35,889 nt of DNA, taken from assembly GCA_964641895.1 (NCBI GenBank), contig CAZXLA010000017.1:1-35889 (forward strand). Reading direction: 5' to 3'. Below are positions 1 through 7,482 of this stretch, piece by piece. A model generated the notes under the pieces. That model searched no databases and was not told the origin of the DNA. It was given only the letters and a program-made list of their open reading frames with translations. The position numbers and the translations under genes were made by a program. Source of the stretch: UBA2421 sp964641895 (GTDB lineage: Bacteria; Planctomycetota; Phycisphaerae; Tepidisphaerales; Tepidisphaeraceae). The first letter of the stretch is position 1. Each line of letters begins with the position of its first letter.

Positions 1-94
1 CGTAGTCGGCGGCGTACTTGGCGGCGCCAGTGACTTTCGCTTTGCCGTCGACGCGAGGGATGGCTTGGCCGAGTTTTACGGGTTGAGTGGTCAT
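1..94 (-). CDS. Molybdenum hydroxylase (xanthine dehydrogenase family) Mo-binding subunit, N-terminal fragment
   Basis: Only the first 31 codons are in the window; the gene continues off the left edge. The start is the ATG at 94-92. The peptide contains PRVDGKAKVTGAAKYAADY, which matches the start of xanthine dehydrogenase/aldehyde oxidase large subunits and closely parallels the start of the neighbouring gene (MDRVDGRAKITGAARY). It lies downstream of that gene on the same strand, so the two are tandem paralogues, perhaps two substrate specificities or two chains of one enzyme set. The 246 bp between them hold an inverted repeat pair. The family is clear, but the substrate cannot be told from a fragment. 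Confidence 0.8.
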   Translation of the reverse strand, partial: MTTQPVKLGQAIPRVDGKAKVTGAAKYAADY

Positions 95-111
95 GGCATT
101 CATTCAATTGG

Positions 112-328
112 CCACAGAGACGCAGAGGCATATAGAAAAAACACAAATGTGAACTTGTCATCCCGAACGGTTCGGCAGAAGGGTTTGCATGATGTTGTCA
201 TCGCTGTCGTCAAGTGCCGCGGCGAATCGTCCAACCGCCGGACAGATTCCTGGCCAGTACCGTTCGAAATGAAAGCCATCCGCGGCCTCGCTTTCCTCTC
301 TTCTCTCAGTGCCTCTGTGTCTCTGTGG
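112..328. repeat. Inverted-pair dispersed repeat, family A copy 1 (CACAGAGGCACAGAGG type)
   Basis: The left arm at 112-130 begins CCACAGAGACGCAGAGG. The right arm at 310-328 is its reverse complement with 18 of 19 bases matching. The spacer is about 180 bp. The same arm family recurs at 27787-27914 and 28465-28612, always as an inverted pair between genes. Here it fills the gap between the two tandem molybdenum hydroxylase genes. No convincing gene lies in 95-340. It resembles a non-autonomous REPIN/MITE-like element; mobility is inferred from the recurrence only. Confidence 0.75.
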
Positions 329-340
329 CAAAAAGCATTG

Positions 341-2563
341 TCAAACCAACTTGCCCGGCACGATCGGCAAATCGCGCACACGAATTCCCGTAGCGTGGTA
401 GACGGCATTGGCAATCGCCGCCGCCACGCCGGTGATGCCGATTTCGCCGATGCCGCGCACGCCCAGCGGGTTAAAATGCGGGTCGGGTTTGTCGGTCCAC
501 ATCACATCAATTTTTGGCACGTCGGCATTCACGGCGATGGCGTAATCGGCCAGGTTATCGTTGATGCAACGGCCGGCGCGGTCGTCCCAATGCGTTTCTT
601 CCGTCAGCGCCATACTGATGCCCCACACAATTCCACCGGCCAATTGGCTGTAGGCGGTTTTGGGGTTGATGATCCGGCCGGCATCAAACATGGCCACGCA
701 GCGGCGCACCTGCACGCGCGGGTCGAGCGGGTCGATCGCCACTTCGACAAACTGCGCGCCGAAGGAGTGAAAGGCGTATTTTCCCATCTCGGCGCCGGGC
801 ATGGCCGTGCCGTCGGCTTCGATGAACGGTTTGCCCGAACGTTGAACGATCTCGTTGACCGCCTGCTTCCTCTCTCGATTTTCCTTTGAGACGACAAACT
901 CGCCAACTATTTCAACGGCTTCCAGCTTCATGCCTTTCAGCGGAGATTGCGCGTCGCCGACGGCAGCGCGCATGAGTTTCTGCTTTAAAGCCGTCGCCGC
1001 GACGTTGATCATCTGGCTCACGGTCGCGGTGGAGTTGCTGCCCCCGGCGATCGGTCCCGGCGGGAGGTTGCTGTCTCCCATTTCGACTTTTACTTTGTCA
1101 TAAGGAACGCCCATTTCGTGGGCAGCAATTTGCGTGAAGACCGTGTACGCGCCCGTTCCCAGATCATGTGCGGCGGTGGAGACGAGCAAGTTGCCGTCGG
1201 CGAAGAGGCGAATCTTGCACGCCCCGCCGAACTTGCTGCCTGGAAACGTTGCGACGGCCATGCCGTGGCCGATCATCAGGCGGCCTTCGCGCATCGATTT
1301 AATCTCGGGGTTGCGCTTCGACCACCCGAATTTTTCCGCCGCCGTCGTGATGCATTCATCAAGGTGATAGCTGCTCCAAGGCAGGCCCGAGTGCGGGGCT
1401 TTTTCTTTCGGCAGGTTTTGCAGGCGAAGTGTGACCGGATCAATCTTGAGCTGGTAAGCCAGTTCGTCCATCGCGCTTTCGAGCGCGAACGTGCCGGATG
1501 CTTCGCCGGGCGCGCGCATGAAAGTGGGGCTGGCGATGTTCACCTGCGATATTTTGTGCCGGTATTGCACATTGGGCACGTCATACACCAGCCTTGTCGT
1601 GCCCATGGCGGAGGGTTCGAGGAACGTGCTCAGCGCCGAGCCGGTCATGCTGGTGATGTGCCGGATGCCGGTGAGTTTGCCTTCTTTGGTGGCGGCGAGC
1701 GACATCTCCTGTTTCGTCGGCGGGCGATGGCCGCAACTGACGAACTGCTGAGCGCGCGTCAGAACAAGCTTGACCGGCTGGCTCGTCAGCTTCGACGCCA
1801 TCGCCGCCAAAAGCGTGTGCGGCCAGATGAATCCTTTACACCCAAATCCGCCGCCGACGTAAGGGCAGATCACGCGAACACTGGTGCGCGGAATGCCAAA
1901 CGTCTCGGCCAGCACCGCCGCCGTGCCGTTGAGCCATTGCGTGCTGTCGTAAACGGTGAGCTTGTCACTCTCCCACACAGCGGTGGTGTTGCTCACCTCC
2001 ATCGGGTTGTGGCTTTGCGGTGGGGTGAAATAGGTGGCGTTGAATCGGACGGCCGAAGCGTCATTCAGCACCGCCTCCACATCGCCGCGGCTGTCTTGCA
2101 GCTTTTCGCCGAAGAAATCCGGCGGCTCCACCACCTTCGCGGCCGGATCGGTCATCGAGAGGATGGGCTTCTGAGCCGCGTACGAAATGTTGATCAATTT
2201 CGCCGCGTGTCTGGCCTGTTCGAGCGTGCGCGCCACGACGACGGCGACGTGCTGCCCGGCGTGGTGAATTACGTCATCAGAAAGCGGCAGCCGGCTTTCG
2301 GCAAAGATGCCGCCGGTCATAAAGTTGGGCGTAGACGGTTTGATTTTGGGCGTATTGAGATGCGTCAGCACACCGACAACGCCAGGCGCCTTTTCCGCCG
2401 CCGAACAGTCGATGCCACTGATGCGGCCGCTCGCGATCGTGCTCGACACGATCACGCCGTGGCACGTTGCCTGCACCGGCGGTTCGGTGCTGTAGCGCGC
2501 CGCGCCGGTTATTTTGGCCCGCCCGTCAACCCGATCCATCGGTTTCCCGATCACAGCTTCCAT
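341..2563 (-). CDS. Molybdenum hydroxylase Mo-binding (large) subunit, xanthine dehydrogenase/CoxL family
   Basis: A 740-residue molybdopterin-binding subunit of the xanthine dehydrogenase/aldehyde oxidase family, which hydroxylates aromatic or aldehyde carbon next to N or O using water. Visible are the N-terminal hammerhead-domain start, the cofactor-contact motif GGGFGCK (residues 237-243), a RAPG motif in the second Mo-binding domain, and near the C terminus GVRGIGEIGITG, where Glu707 is the expected catalytic glutamate. The frame stays open 40 codons further up, but the ATG at 2563 is preferred: it has GAGGAAG eight bases or so upstream and matches the start of the paralogue at 94. The FeS and FAD subunits are not in the window. 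A MocA-like cofactor gene lies divergently 108 bp away. The substrate is not determinable. Confidence 0.92.
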   Translation of the reverse strand: MEAVIGKPMDRVDGRAKITGAARYSTEPPVQATCHGVIVSSTIASGRISGIDCSAAEKAPGVVGVLTHLNTPKIKPSTPNFMTGGIFAESRLPLSDDVIHHAGQHVAVVVARTLEQARHAAKLINISYAAQKPILSMTDPAAKVVEPPDFFGEKLQDSRGDVEAVLNDASAVRFNATYFTPPQSHNPMEVSNTTAVWESDKLTVYDSTQWLNGTAAVLAETFGIPRTSVRVICPYVGGGFGCKGFIWPHTLLAAMASKLTSQPVKLVLTRAQQFVSCGHRPPTKQEMSLAATKEGKLTGIRHITSMTGSALSTFLEPSAMGTTRLVYDVPNVQYRHKISQVNIASPTFMRAPGEASGTFALESAMDELAYQLKIDPVTLRLQNLPKEKAPHSGLPWSSYHLDECITTAAEKFGWSKRNPEIKSMREGRLMIGHGMAVATFPGSKFGGACKIRLFADGNLLVSTAAHDLGTGAYTVFTQIAAHEMGVPYDKVKVEMGDSNLPPGPIAGGSNSTATVSQMINVAATALKQKLMRAAVGDAQSPLKGMKLEAVEIVGEFVVSKENRERKQAVNEIVQRSGKPFIEADGTAMPGAEMGKYAFHSFGAQFVEVAIDPLDPRVQVRRCVAMFDAGRIINPKTAYSQLAGGIVWGISMALTEETHWDDRAGRCINDNLADYAIAVNADVPKIDVMWTDKPDPHFNPLGVRGIGEIGITGVAAAIANAVYHATGIRVRDLPIVPGKLV

Positions 2564-2671
2564 GTTCACTTCCTCGCGAAGATGCCGGGCGAATCGTAGC
2601 CGCAATAATGGGCCGTAGTCCAACATTGATTCGTGTGGGACAGAAAAATTTTCTCTAGAATATCCGGACGC

Positions 2672-3250
2672 ATGCAACCCCACGCAGCCATTTTGATTCT
2701 CGCCGCCGGCGCTTCGGGGCGTTTAGGCCAGCCGAAGCAAAGCGTGCGGTATCGCGGCGAAGCGCTGGTTCGTCGGGCCGTTCGCGTCGCCGTTGAGGCC
2801 AATCTTGGCCCGGTGATCGTTGTGCTGGCCGCCGGCGACGAATTGTCGGCGCTGGAGATTGCCGATCTGCCGCATCGGGCCGTTGTGAACGCCGACTCGC
2901 AGCGGGGAATGGGTTCGAGCATCAGGGCGGGCGTTCACGCGCTCGATCAGTCGATTGCCACGTTGATCATCATGCTTTGCGATCAGCTCGCCGTCTCCGC
3001 CGACTTGCTTCGAGCGCTGGCCGATGAATTGAACCGCTCGCAGGCGCTCGCGGTGGCGAGTGTGTACGGCGGCACGGTTGGCGTGCCGGCGATCTTTCAA
3101 AGATCGATGTTTGATCACCTCCGAAACCTTTCCGATCACGCCGGCGCAAAGAGCCTGCTGCAAGGTCTTGGCGATCGCCTTTCGACGGTCGATTTTCCAG
3201 CGGGCGAAGATGACCTAGACACGCCCGGCGACCTGCAAAAACTGCTCTGA
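2672..3250 (+). CDS. MocA-like molybdenum cofactor cytidylyltransferase (NTP transferase)
   Basis: A 192-residue MobA-like NTP transferase. The N-terminal nucleotide-binding signature LAAGASGRLGQPKQ (near residues 10-23) is diagnostic, and MLCDQL corresponds to the metal-binding Asp region mid-protein. Family members attach CMP (MocA) or GMP (MobA) to molybdopterin; related proteins mature xanthine dehydrogenase-type enzymes. Its position divergent from a molybdenum hydroxylase gene supports the MocA-like role. The frame opens at 2633, but the Met at 2672 directly precedes the conserved first strand. No strong ribosome-binding site is visible. A different NTP transferase specificity (for example CTP versus GTP) cannot be excluded. 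Confidence 0.85.
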   Translation: MQPHAAILILAAGASGRLGQPKQSVRYRGEALVRRAVRVAVEANLGPVIVVLAAGDELSALEIADLPHRAVVNADSQRGMGSSIRAGVHALDQSIATLIIMLCDQLAVSADLLRALADELNRSQALAVASVYGGTVGVPAIFQRSMFDHLRNLSDHAGAKSLLQGLGDRLSTVDFPAGEDDLDTPGDLQKLL

Positions 3251-3278
3251 GATCACCCCCGCGCGGTTCGCGGGCTAA

Positions 3279-4901
3279 ATGGCAATTCTGCGCGTTATCC
3301 CGAGAATCCGCCCGCAGATGGAATTGGATGACGGCAAGGAACTGATCCCGGTTGTGCCCGCCGCGCCTTCGCTGGCGGGCCGGATCGCGTCGGGCACGAT
3401 CTGGCTGGGCGGGGTGACGGCGGTCAGTCGGGTGCTGGGGCTATGCTCGCAGTTTGCGCTCATGTGGCTGCTCATGCCCGAGCATTTCGGCACGCTGGGG
3501 TTGGTGCAGACCATCACCATATTTGCGACGCACCTGACCTCGCCGGGCACCGATGACGTCCTGCTGCAAAAGGGCGCGCATCTGCATCGATGGAGTTCGG
3601 CGGCATTCTGGCTGAACCTGGCTTGCGGTTTCGCCGGCGGCGGGGCGATGGTGCTGCTCGGGCTGGCGGTGGTGACAACCGCCGGCGCGCTCGGCAACAA
3701 CGCCTATGGCAGCCCGATCGTGTTGAAGATGATCATCATCTACGCAATTGGCGCGCCCATTAACGCGATCTCGAGCCTGCCTTTTGTCATGCTCCGCGCG
3801 CAGCTTCGCTTCGGCCGACTGGCCATGATTCAATTCCTGGAAATGCTCTGCCAGCACTCATTAATGGTGCTGTTCGCCTGGAAAGGGTTTGGCGCATACA
3901 GCTTTGCACTGCCCATGCCCATTATCGCCGTAGCAAGAACGACGGCGTTGTGGTTGATGGTGCGGCCCAAGGTTCAGTGGCACCTGGGATTGCACCGCTG
4001 GCCACATCTGGCCGTTTCGACCGGCTATGTGCTCGGATACCGCATTCTGCAAACAGGGTGGCACCACGGCGATCAGATTGTTCTGGGCGTCACCTACGCC
4101 GACAAAGTCATCAACGGCCACTACCAGTCGGCGGTGCAGCTCACACAGCAGATCGTCCGGGTGGTATGCGAAAACCTGCTGTTGGTGCTGGTGCCGGCGC
4201 TCACCCTGATTCGCAACGATCAGAAACGACTCGAAGGGGCCGTCGCAACCGCTTGCAGGGCGCTGGGCAGTATGATGATTCCGCTGGCAACGTTACAAAT
4301 TTTCCTGGCCGGGCCGGTCATCCGCATGATGTTCCCCGAACGATGGGCCGCCACGATCCCGTTGGTGCAATGGCTTAGTTTCTCGCCGCTCATTTTTGCC
4401 GCTGCGTATCCGATGATGGCCATGATCACCGCCACCGGCCGTTTCAAGGCGGCGTTCCGTCTGGCGGTTGTGAATGTCCTGCTGTTTTACGCGATTGTGA
4501 TTCCTGCAACCGTGATCGGCGCGGCACGGGGCGCGGCGATCGGCGTCGCTATCTTTTACTGGACGATCGCCCATCTTTATGCCGCCGTCGCATTCCGGTC
4601 GATGCGCGGCATCAAAGTGCTTCATCGGGCGATTGCACGGACCCTCGTGTCGGCCGCGGTGGCAGCGCTTCCGGCAATGGCGCTGGTCCACTACATGCCC
4701 ACTGAGACGCGCTTGAACGAGGCATGTACGGTGGCCGTCGTCACCCCCATTTTTCTTGGCGTTTATGCGGCAATGCTCCACCGGCTCGACCCGCAAGGGT
4801 TCAGCCTCCTGCGCCGCAGGCTCGGCGGGGCCATTGTGCCCATCATTCGACGATTGATTTCGGTCGGCCGGCGACCCGACCAACCGGCGCAAACCAAATA
4901 A
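3279..4901 (+). CDS. Polysaccharide/lipopolysaccharide flippase, MOP superfamily (Wzx/WzxC-like), copy 1
   Basis: A 540-residue polytopic membrane protein with about a dozen hydrophobic segments. It begins with SRVLGLCSQFALMWLL and has the flippase-type stretch MPEHFGTLGLVQTITIF after the first helix, as in polysaccharide-synthesis transporters that move lipid-linked glycans across the inner membrane. The Met at 3318 is an equally possible start; neither has a clear Shine-Dalgarno sequence. The next gene (5146-6714) is a paralogue with the same block order, e.g. RWSSAAFWLNLA here versus RWLSAAFWFNLA there, so the pair arose by tandem duplication. No glycosyltransferase or polymerase is adjacent, so the glycan is unknown. 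Confidence 0.87.
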   Translation: MAILRVIPRIRPQMELDDGKELIPVVPAAPSLAGRIASGTIWLGGVTAVSRVLGLCSQFALMWLLMPEHFGTLGLVQTITIFATHLTSPGTDDVLLQKGAHLHRWSSAAFWLNLACGFAGGGAMVLLGLAVVTTAGALGNNAYGSPIVLKMIIIYAIGAPINAISSLPFVMLRAQLRFGRLAMIQFLEMLCQHSLMVLFAWKGFGAYSFALPMPIIAVARTTALWLMVRPKVQWHLGLHRWPHLAVSTGYVLGYRILQTGWHHGDQIVLGVTYADKVINGHYQSAVQLTQQIVRVVCENLLLVLVPALTLIRNDQKRLEGAVATACRALGSMMIPLATLQIFLAGPVIRMMFPERWAATIPLVQWLSFSPLIFAAAYPMMAMITATGRFKAAFRLAVVNVLLFYAIVIPATVIGAARGAAIGVAIFYWTIAHLYAAVAFRSMRGIKVLHRAIARTLVSAAVAALPAMALVHYMPTETRLNEACTVAVVTPIFLGVYAAMLHRLDPQGFSLLRRRLGGAIVPIIRRLISVGRRPDQPAQTK

Positions 4902-5145
4902 TCGCACCGGTTGATCGTAACGCGCAACTGTTCTACTCTGAACAAAGAGGCACCTATGTTAAAACGTGAGTCATGATGAGCAGGGTCGAAAGTGCGACAA
5001 CGCATTCCGACACTGCGGAATTAATCATCCGCCGGGCCGTTCTAGTTTAGTTCGCAGCCGATGCTTCAGCCCTTGATCGACGAATTGCCCAGCCGCTTGA
5101 ATTCCGGCGCCGGGCGGGCCGGCTCGACACCGAAGATGCGTTCGT

Positions 5146-6714
5146 ATGCCGACCACTCGCGCTCAGGAAACTCTCGCTTCGCGTGCCACCTCCAGCGCCG
5201 CCTGGATGGCGTCGCAAACCATTATCACACGGGTCACCGGATTCCTCGCGCAGATTGCCATTGCCAAGTTGCTGGTGCCCGACCAAGTCGGACTGATTGC
5301 GCTGGTTACATCCATCACCATCATTTCCCGCCACCTGCTGAACCCGGGCATTGATGAAATCCTGCTGACAAAAAAGGGTCGGATCAATCGATGGCTGTCG
5401 GCCGCATTCTGGTTCAACCTCGCCATGGGTGTGTTGGGTGCCGCGGTGCTCGGCTGCACGGCAGCCATCGTCGTGCGGGTGGCGCAGCATTATGGCAACA
5501 CCGCTTTCGGCGACCCGATGGTGCTCAAGATGTCGCTGATCATGGCGATCGCATCGCCCATTGCAGCGATTTCGTGGATCCCTTTTACGGTCTTGCAGTC
5601 ACAACTGAGGTTCAAAGAAATTTCTGTCATCATGATTCTGGAGTCGATCGGTCTGCACGCACTCACCATCGTGCTGGCGCTGTTGGGATATGGGGCGTAC
5701 AGCTTCGTGATTCCCATGCCGGTGATCGCCTTGCTGCGGTTCGTAGCCCTGATGATACTGGCGAAACCCACTATCCACATGCGGCTTTCGATTCATCGTT
5801 GGCCGGCTTTGTCAGGATCGACCGGGTGGCTGCTCGGCCAGCGCATATTGCGCACCGGCCGCGACCAGGGCGACCAGGTGGTGCTGGGCGCGCTGTTTTC
5901 CGACACCCGCATGAACGGCTACTACTGGTTCGCGGTGCTGCTCTCCTCCCAGGTCGTGCGATTGATGTGCGACAACCTGCTCAAGGTGCTGCTTCCCGTT
6001 ATGAACACAATACGAGACGACATCGAGCGACTCGAGGGCGCCACGATCCGCGCGTGCCGGGTACTGGCTGCGGTCATTATCCCGTTGCTGATGTGCCAGA
6101 TCGTGCTGTGCGGGCCGATTATCCGCCTGTTGTTCGGCGTGATCTGGTCGCCGGCTATTCCGCTGGTGCAGTGGCTCAGTCTGGCGCCGCTACTCTACGC
6201 ATCAACCTATCCCATGAATGCCATGATCAGCGCCATGGGCCGCTTTCGTGTGGCGTTTTGGCTCGCATTGGTGAACTTGGTTTTGTTTTTCGCCGTCGTT
6301 ACGCCGTTGGCAATCGTCGGTAGAGACCAGGGCGCGGCGATCGGGGTAGCCATCTGGTCGTGGCTGTCGGCGCTCATGACCGGGATCGTCGCATTCCGAT
6401 CGGCGCGCGGCGCAAAGATCGTACTTGCAGTGGTGGTGCGCTCGCTCATGGCCGTGGCGCTGGCATCGATTCCGGCGACGCTGATGGTGCTGATCATTCC
6501 CATCGGCCCGACTTACGCGGTCGTGAAAATCGGCATCGGCATTCCGATGCTGCTGGTGTTGTACTACTACATCATGCGACGGCTCGACCCCGAAGCGATG
6601 GAATTGCTGCATGTTCGCTTCGGCGCCAAGTTGCAGGCGATTCTCGCCGGTCGACGCAATGGCCGGGTGGTCGAGCCGCCGGAACTCGCCGGCGCAAGTC
6701 AGTTGCTGGAATAG
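5146..6714 (+). CDS. Polysaccharide/lipopolysaccharide flippase, MOP superfamily (Wzx/WzxC-like), copy 2
   Basis: A 522-residue polytopic membrane protein, paralogous to the gene just upstream: shared blocks include LNPGIDEILLTKKGRINRW (LTSPGTDDVLLQKGAHLHRW in copy 1) and a shared loop ending PLVQWLS before a helix with YPMNAMISAMGRF. It is expected to export a lipid-linked saccharide. A stop at 5098 bounds the frame, and the ATG at 5146 is the only ATG before the first helix. The 244 bp separating the copies hold no convincing gene. Two flippases in tandem could serve two different glycans or act as a heterodimer; the sequence does not decide this. Confidence 0.87.
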   Translation: MPTTRAQETLASRATSSAAWMASQTIITRVTGFLAQIAIAKLLVPDQVGLIALVTSITIISRHLLNPGIDEILLTKKGRINRWLSAAFWFNLAMGVLGAAVLGCTAAIVVRVAQHYGNTAFGDPMVLKMSLIMAIASPIAAISWIPFTVLQSQLRFKEISVIMILESIGLHALTIVLALLGYGAYSFVIPMPVIALLRFVALMILAKPTIHMRLSIHRWPALSGSTGWLLGQRILRTGRDQGDQVVLGALFSDTRMNGYYWFAVLLSSQVVRLMCDNLLKVLLPVMNTIRDDIERLEGATIRACRVLAAVIIPLLMCQIVLCGPIIRLLFGVIWSPAIPLVQWLSLAPLLYASTYPMNAMISAMGRFRVAFWLALVNLVLFFAVVTPLAIVGRDQGAAIGVAIWSWLSALMTGIVAFRSARGAKIVLAVVVRSLMAVALASIPATLMVLIIPIGPTYAVVKIGIGIPMLLVLYYYIMRRLDPEAMELLHVRFGAKLQAILAGRRNGRVVEPPELAGASQLLE

Positions 6715-6748
6715 CCGCCCTTCGCTGACAGATCGCCCAAGACTTCGT

Positions 6749-7435
6749 ATGATCCTCGAAAATCGTTTCGAGGAGATCGCACGCTTGTTCACCCTTAACC
6801 AACGCAGTTCAACGTTCATCACTTCGGCAATCAGTGCATTCATGTGCTTGATCGCCGTCGGTGCCGCCGCGCCCGGCGACGACCCGCGCCTGGCGATGCA
6901 GGCGCTGATGACGGCCATGGCGCAGCAGAACAGCGCCGATTTGCTTGCCGCCTGCGACATTCCCACGCCGGCCGACCGGCCTTACGTGGAAGCGGTTGCG
7001 AACATGCTGCTGGCCGGACGAAAACTGTCGGATGCGGCCACGGCAAAGTTTGGCCCGGCCGGCGATGCGATCGGCAAAGGCCCCATCGCCGCCGCGGATG
7101 AGGCCGATGTTCCGCACGCCGCCGTAACCATCACCGGCGATACCGCGGAGCTGGTTATGCCCGGCCAAACCCTGCCGCTTCGGTTTCGCAAGGTGGATGG
7201 TGTTTGGAAATTTCGGGTGATCGACTTCGGTGGCTCGCAACCTCGCGACATGCAAAAGCAAACCGTGCTGACAGAAATGTTCGGCGACGCCATGGCTGAA
7301 GCGGCGCATGAGATCGAGCAGGACGGCTTCGCCAACGCCGCCGACGCCGAAGCGGCCATTCGCCAGAAGCTGAACAATGTGCTGATGAAGAGCCTGGCCC
7401 CGGCCACGCAACCGACAACGCGGCCTGCCAACTGA
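6749..7435 (+). CDS. Hypothetical exported protein, 228 residues
   Basis: The chosen start (ATG at 6749) gives a 228-residue protein with a basic or polar N terminus and one hydrophobic stretch (about residues 24-43, ending IAVGAAAPGDD) that looks like a signal peptide or signal anchor. The mature part is alternating helix and strand with a Pro/Thr-rich tail (PATQPTTRPAN). A longer reading from 6611 overlaps the flippase gene and is low quality. It follows flippase copy 2 by 34 bp and may be co-transcribed. I recognise no family. The layout (helical segment, then FRKVDGVWKFRVIDFG) resembles small NTF2-like or lumazine-binding-like folds, but this is weak. Confidence 0.7.
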   Translation: MILENRFEEIARLFTLNQRSSTFITSAISAFMCLIAVGAAAPGDDPRLAMQALMTAMAQQNSADLLAACDIPTPADRPYVEAVANMLLAGRKLSDAATAKFGPAGDAIGKGPIAAADEADVPHAAVTITGDTAELVMPGQTLPLRFRKVDGVWKFRVIDFGGSQPRDMQKQTVLTEMFGDAMAEAAHEIEQDGFANAADAEAAIRQKLNNVLMKSLAPATQPTTRPAN

Positions 7436-7482
7436 CGCACGAAATCGCTGCGCCGCCTGACCACGCCGTCACTCCACCCGTT

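Noticed and set aside
1118..2599. A long plus-strand open frame (493 codons) opposite the molybdenum hydroxylase gene
   Set aside because: It is antisense to a gene with clear family motifs; its composition (very rich in Arg, His, Ala) is typical of shadow frames in GC-rich DNA.
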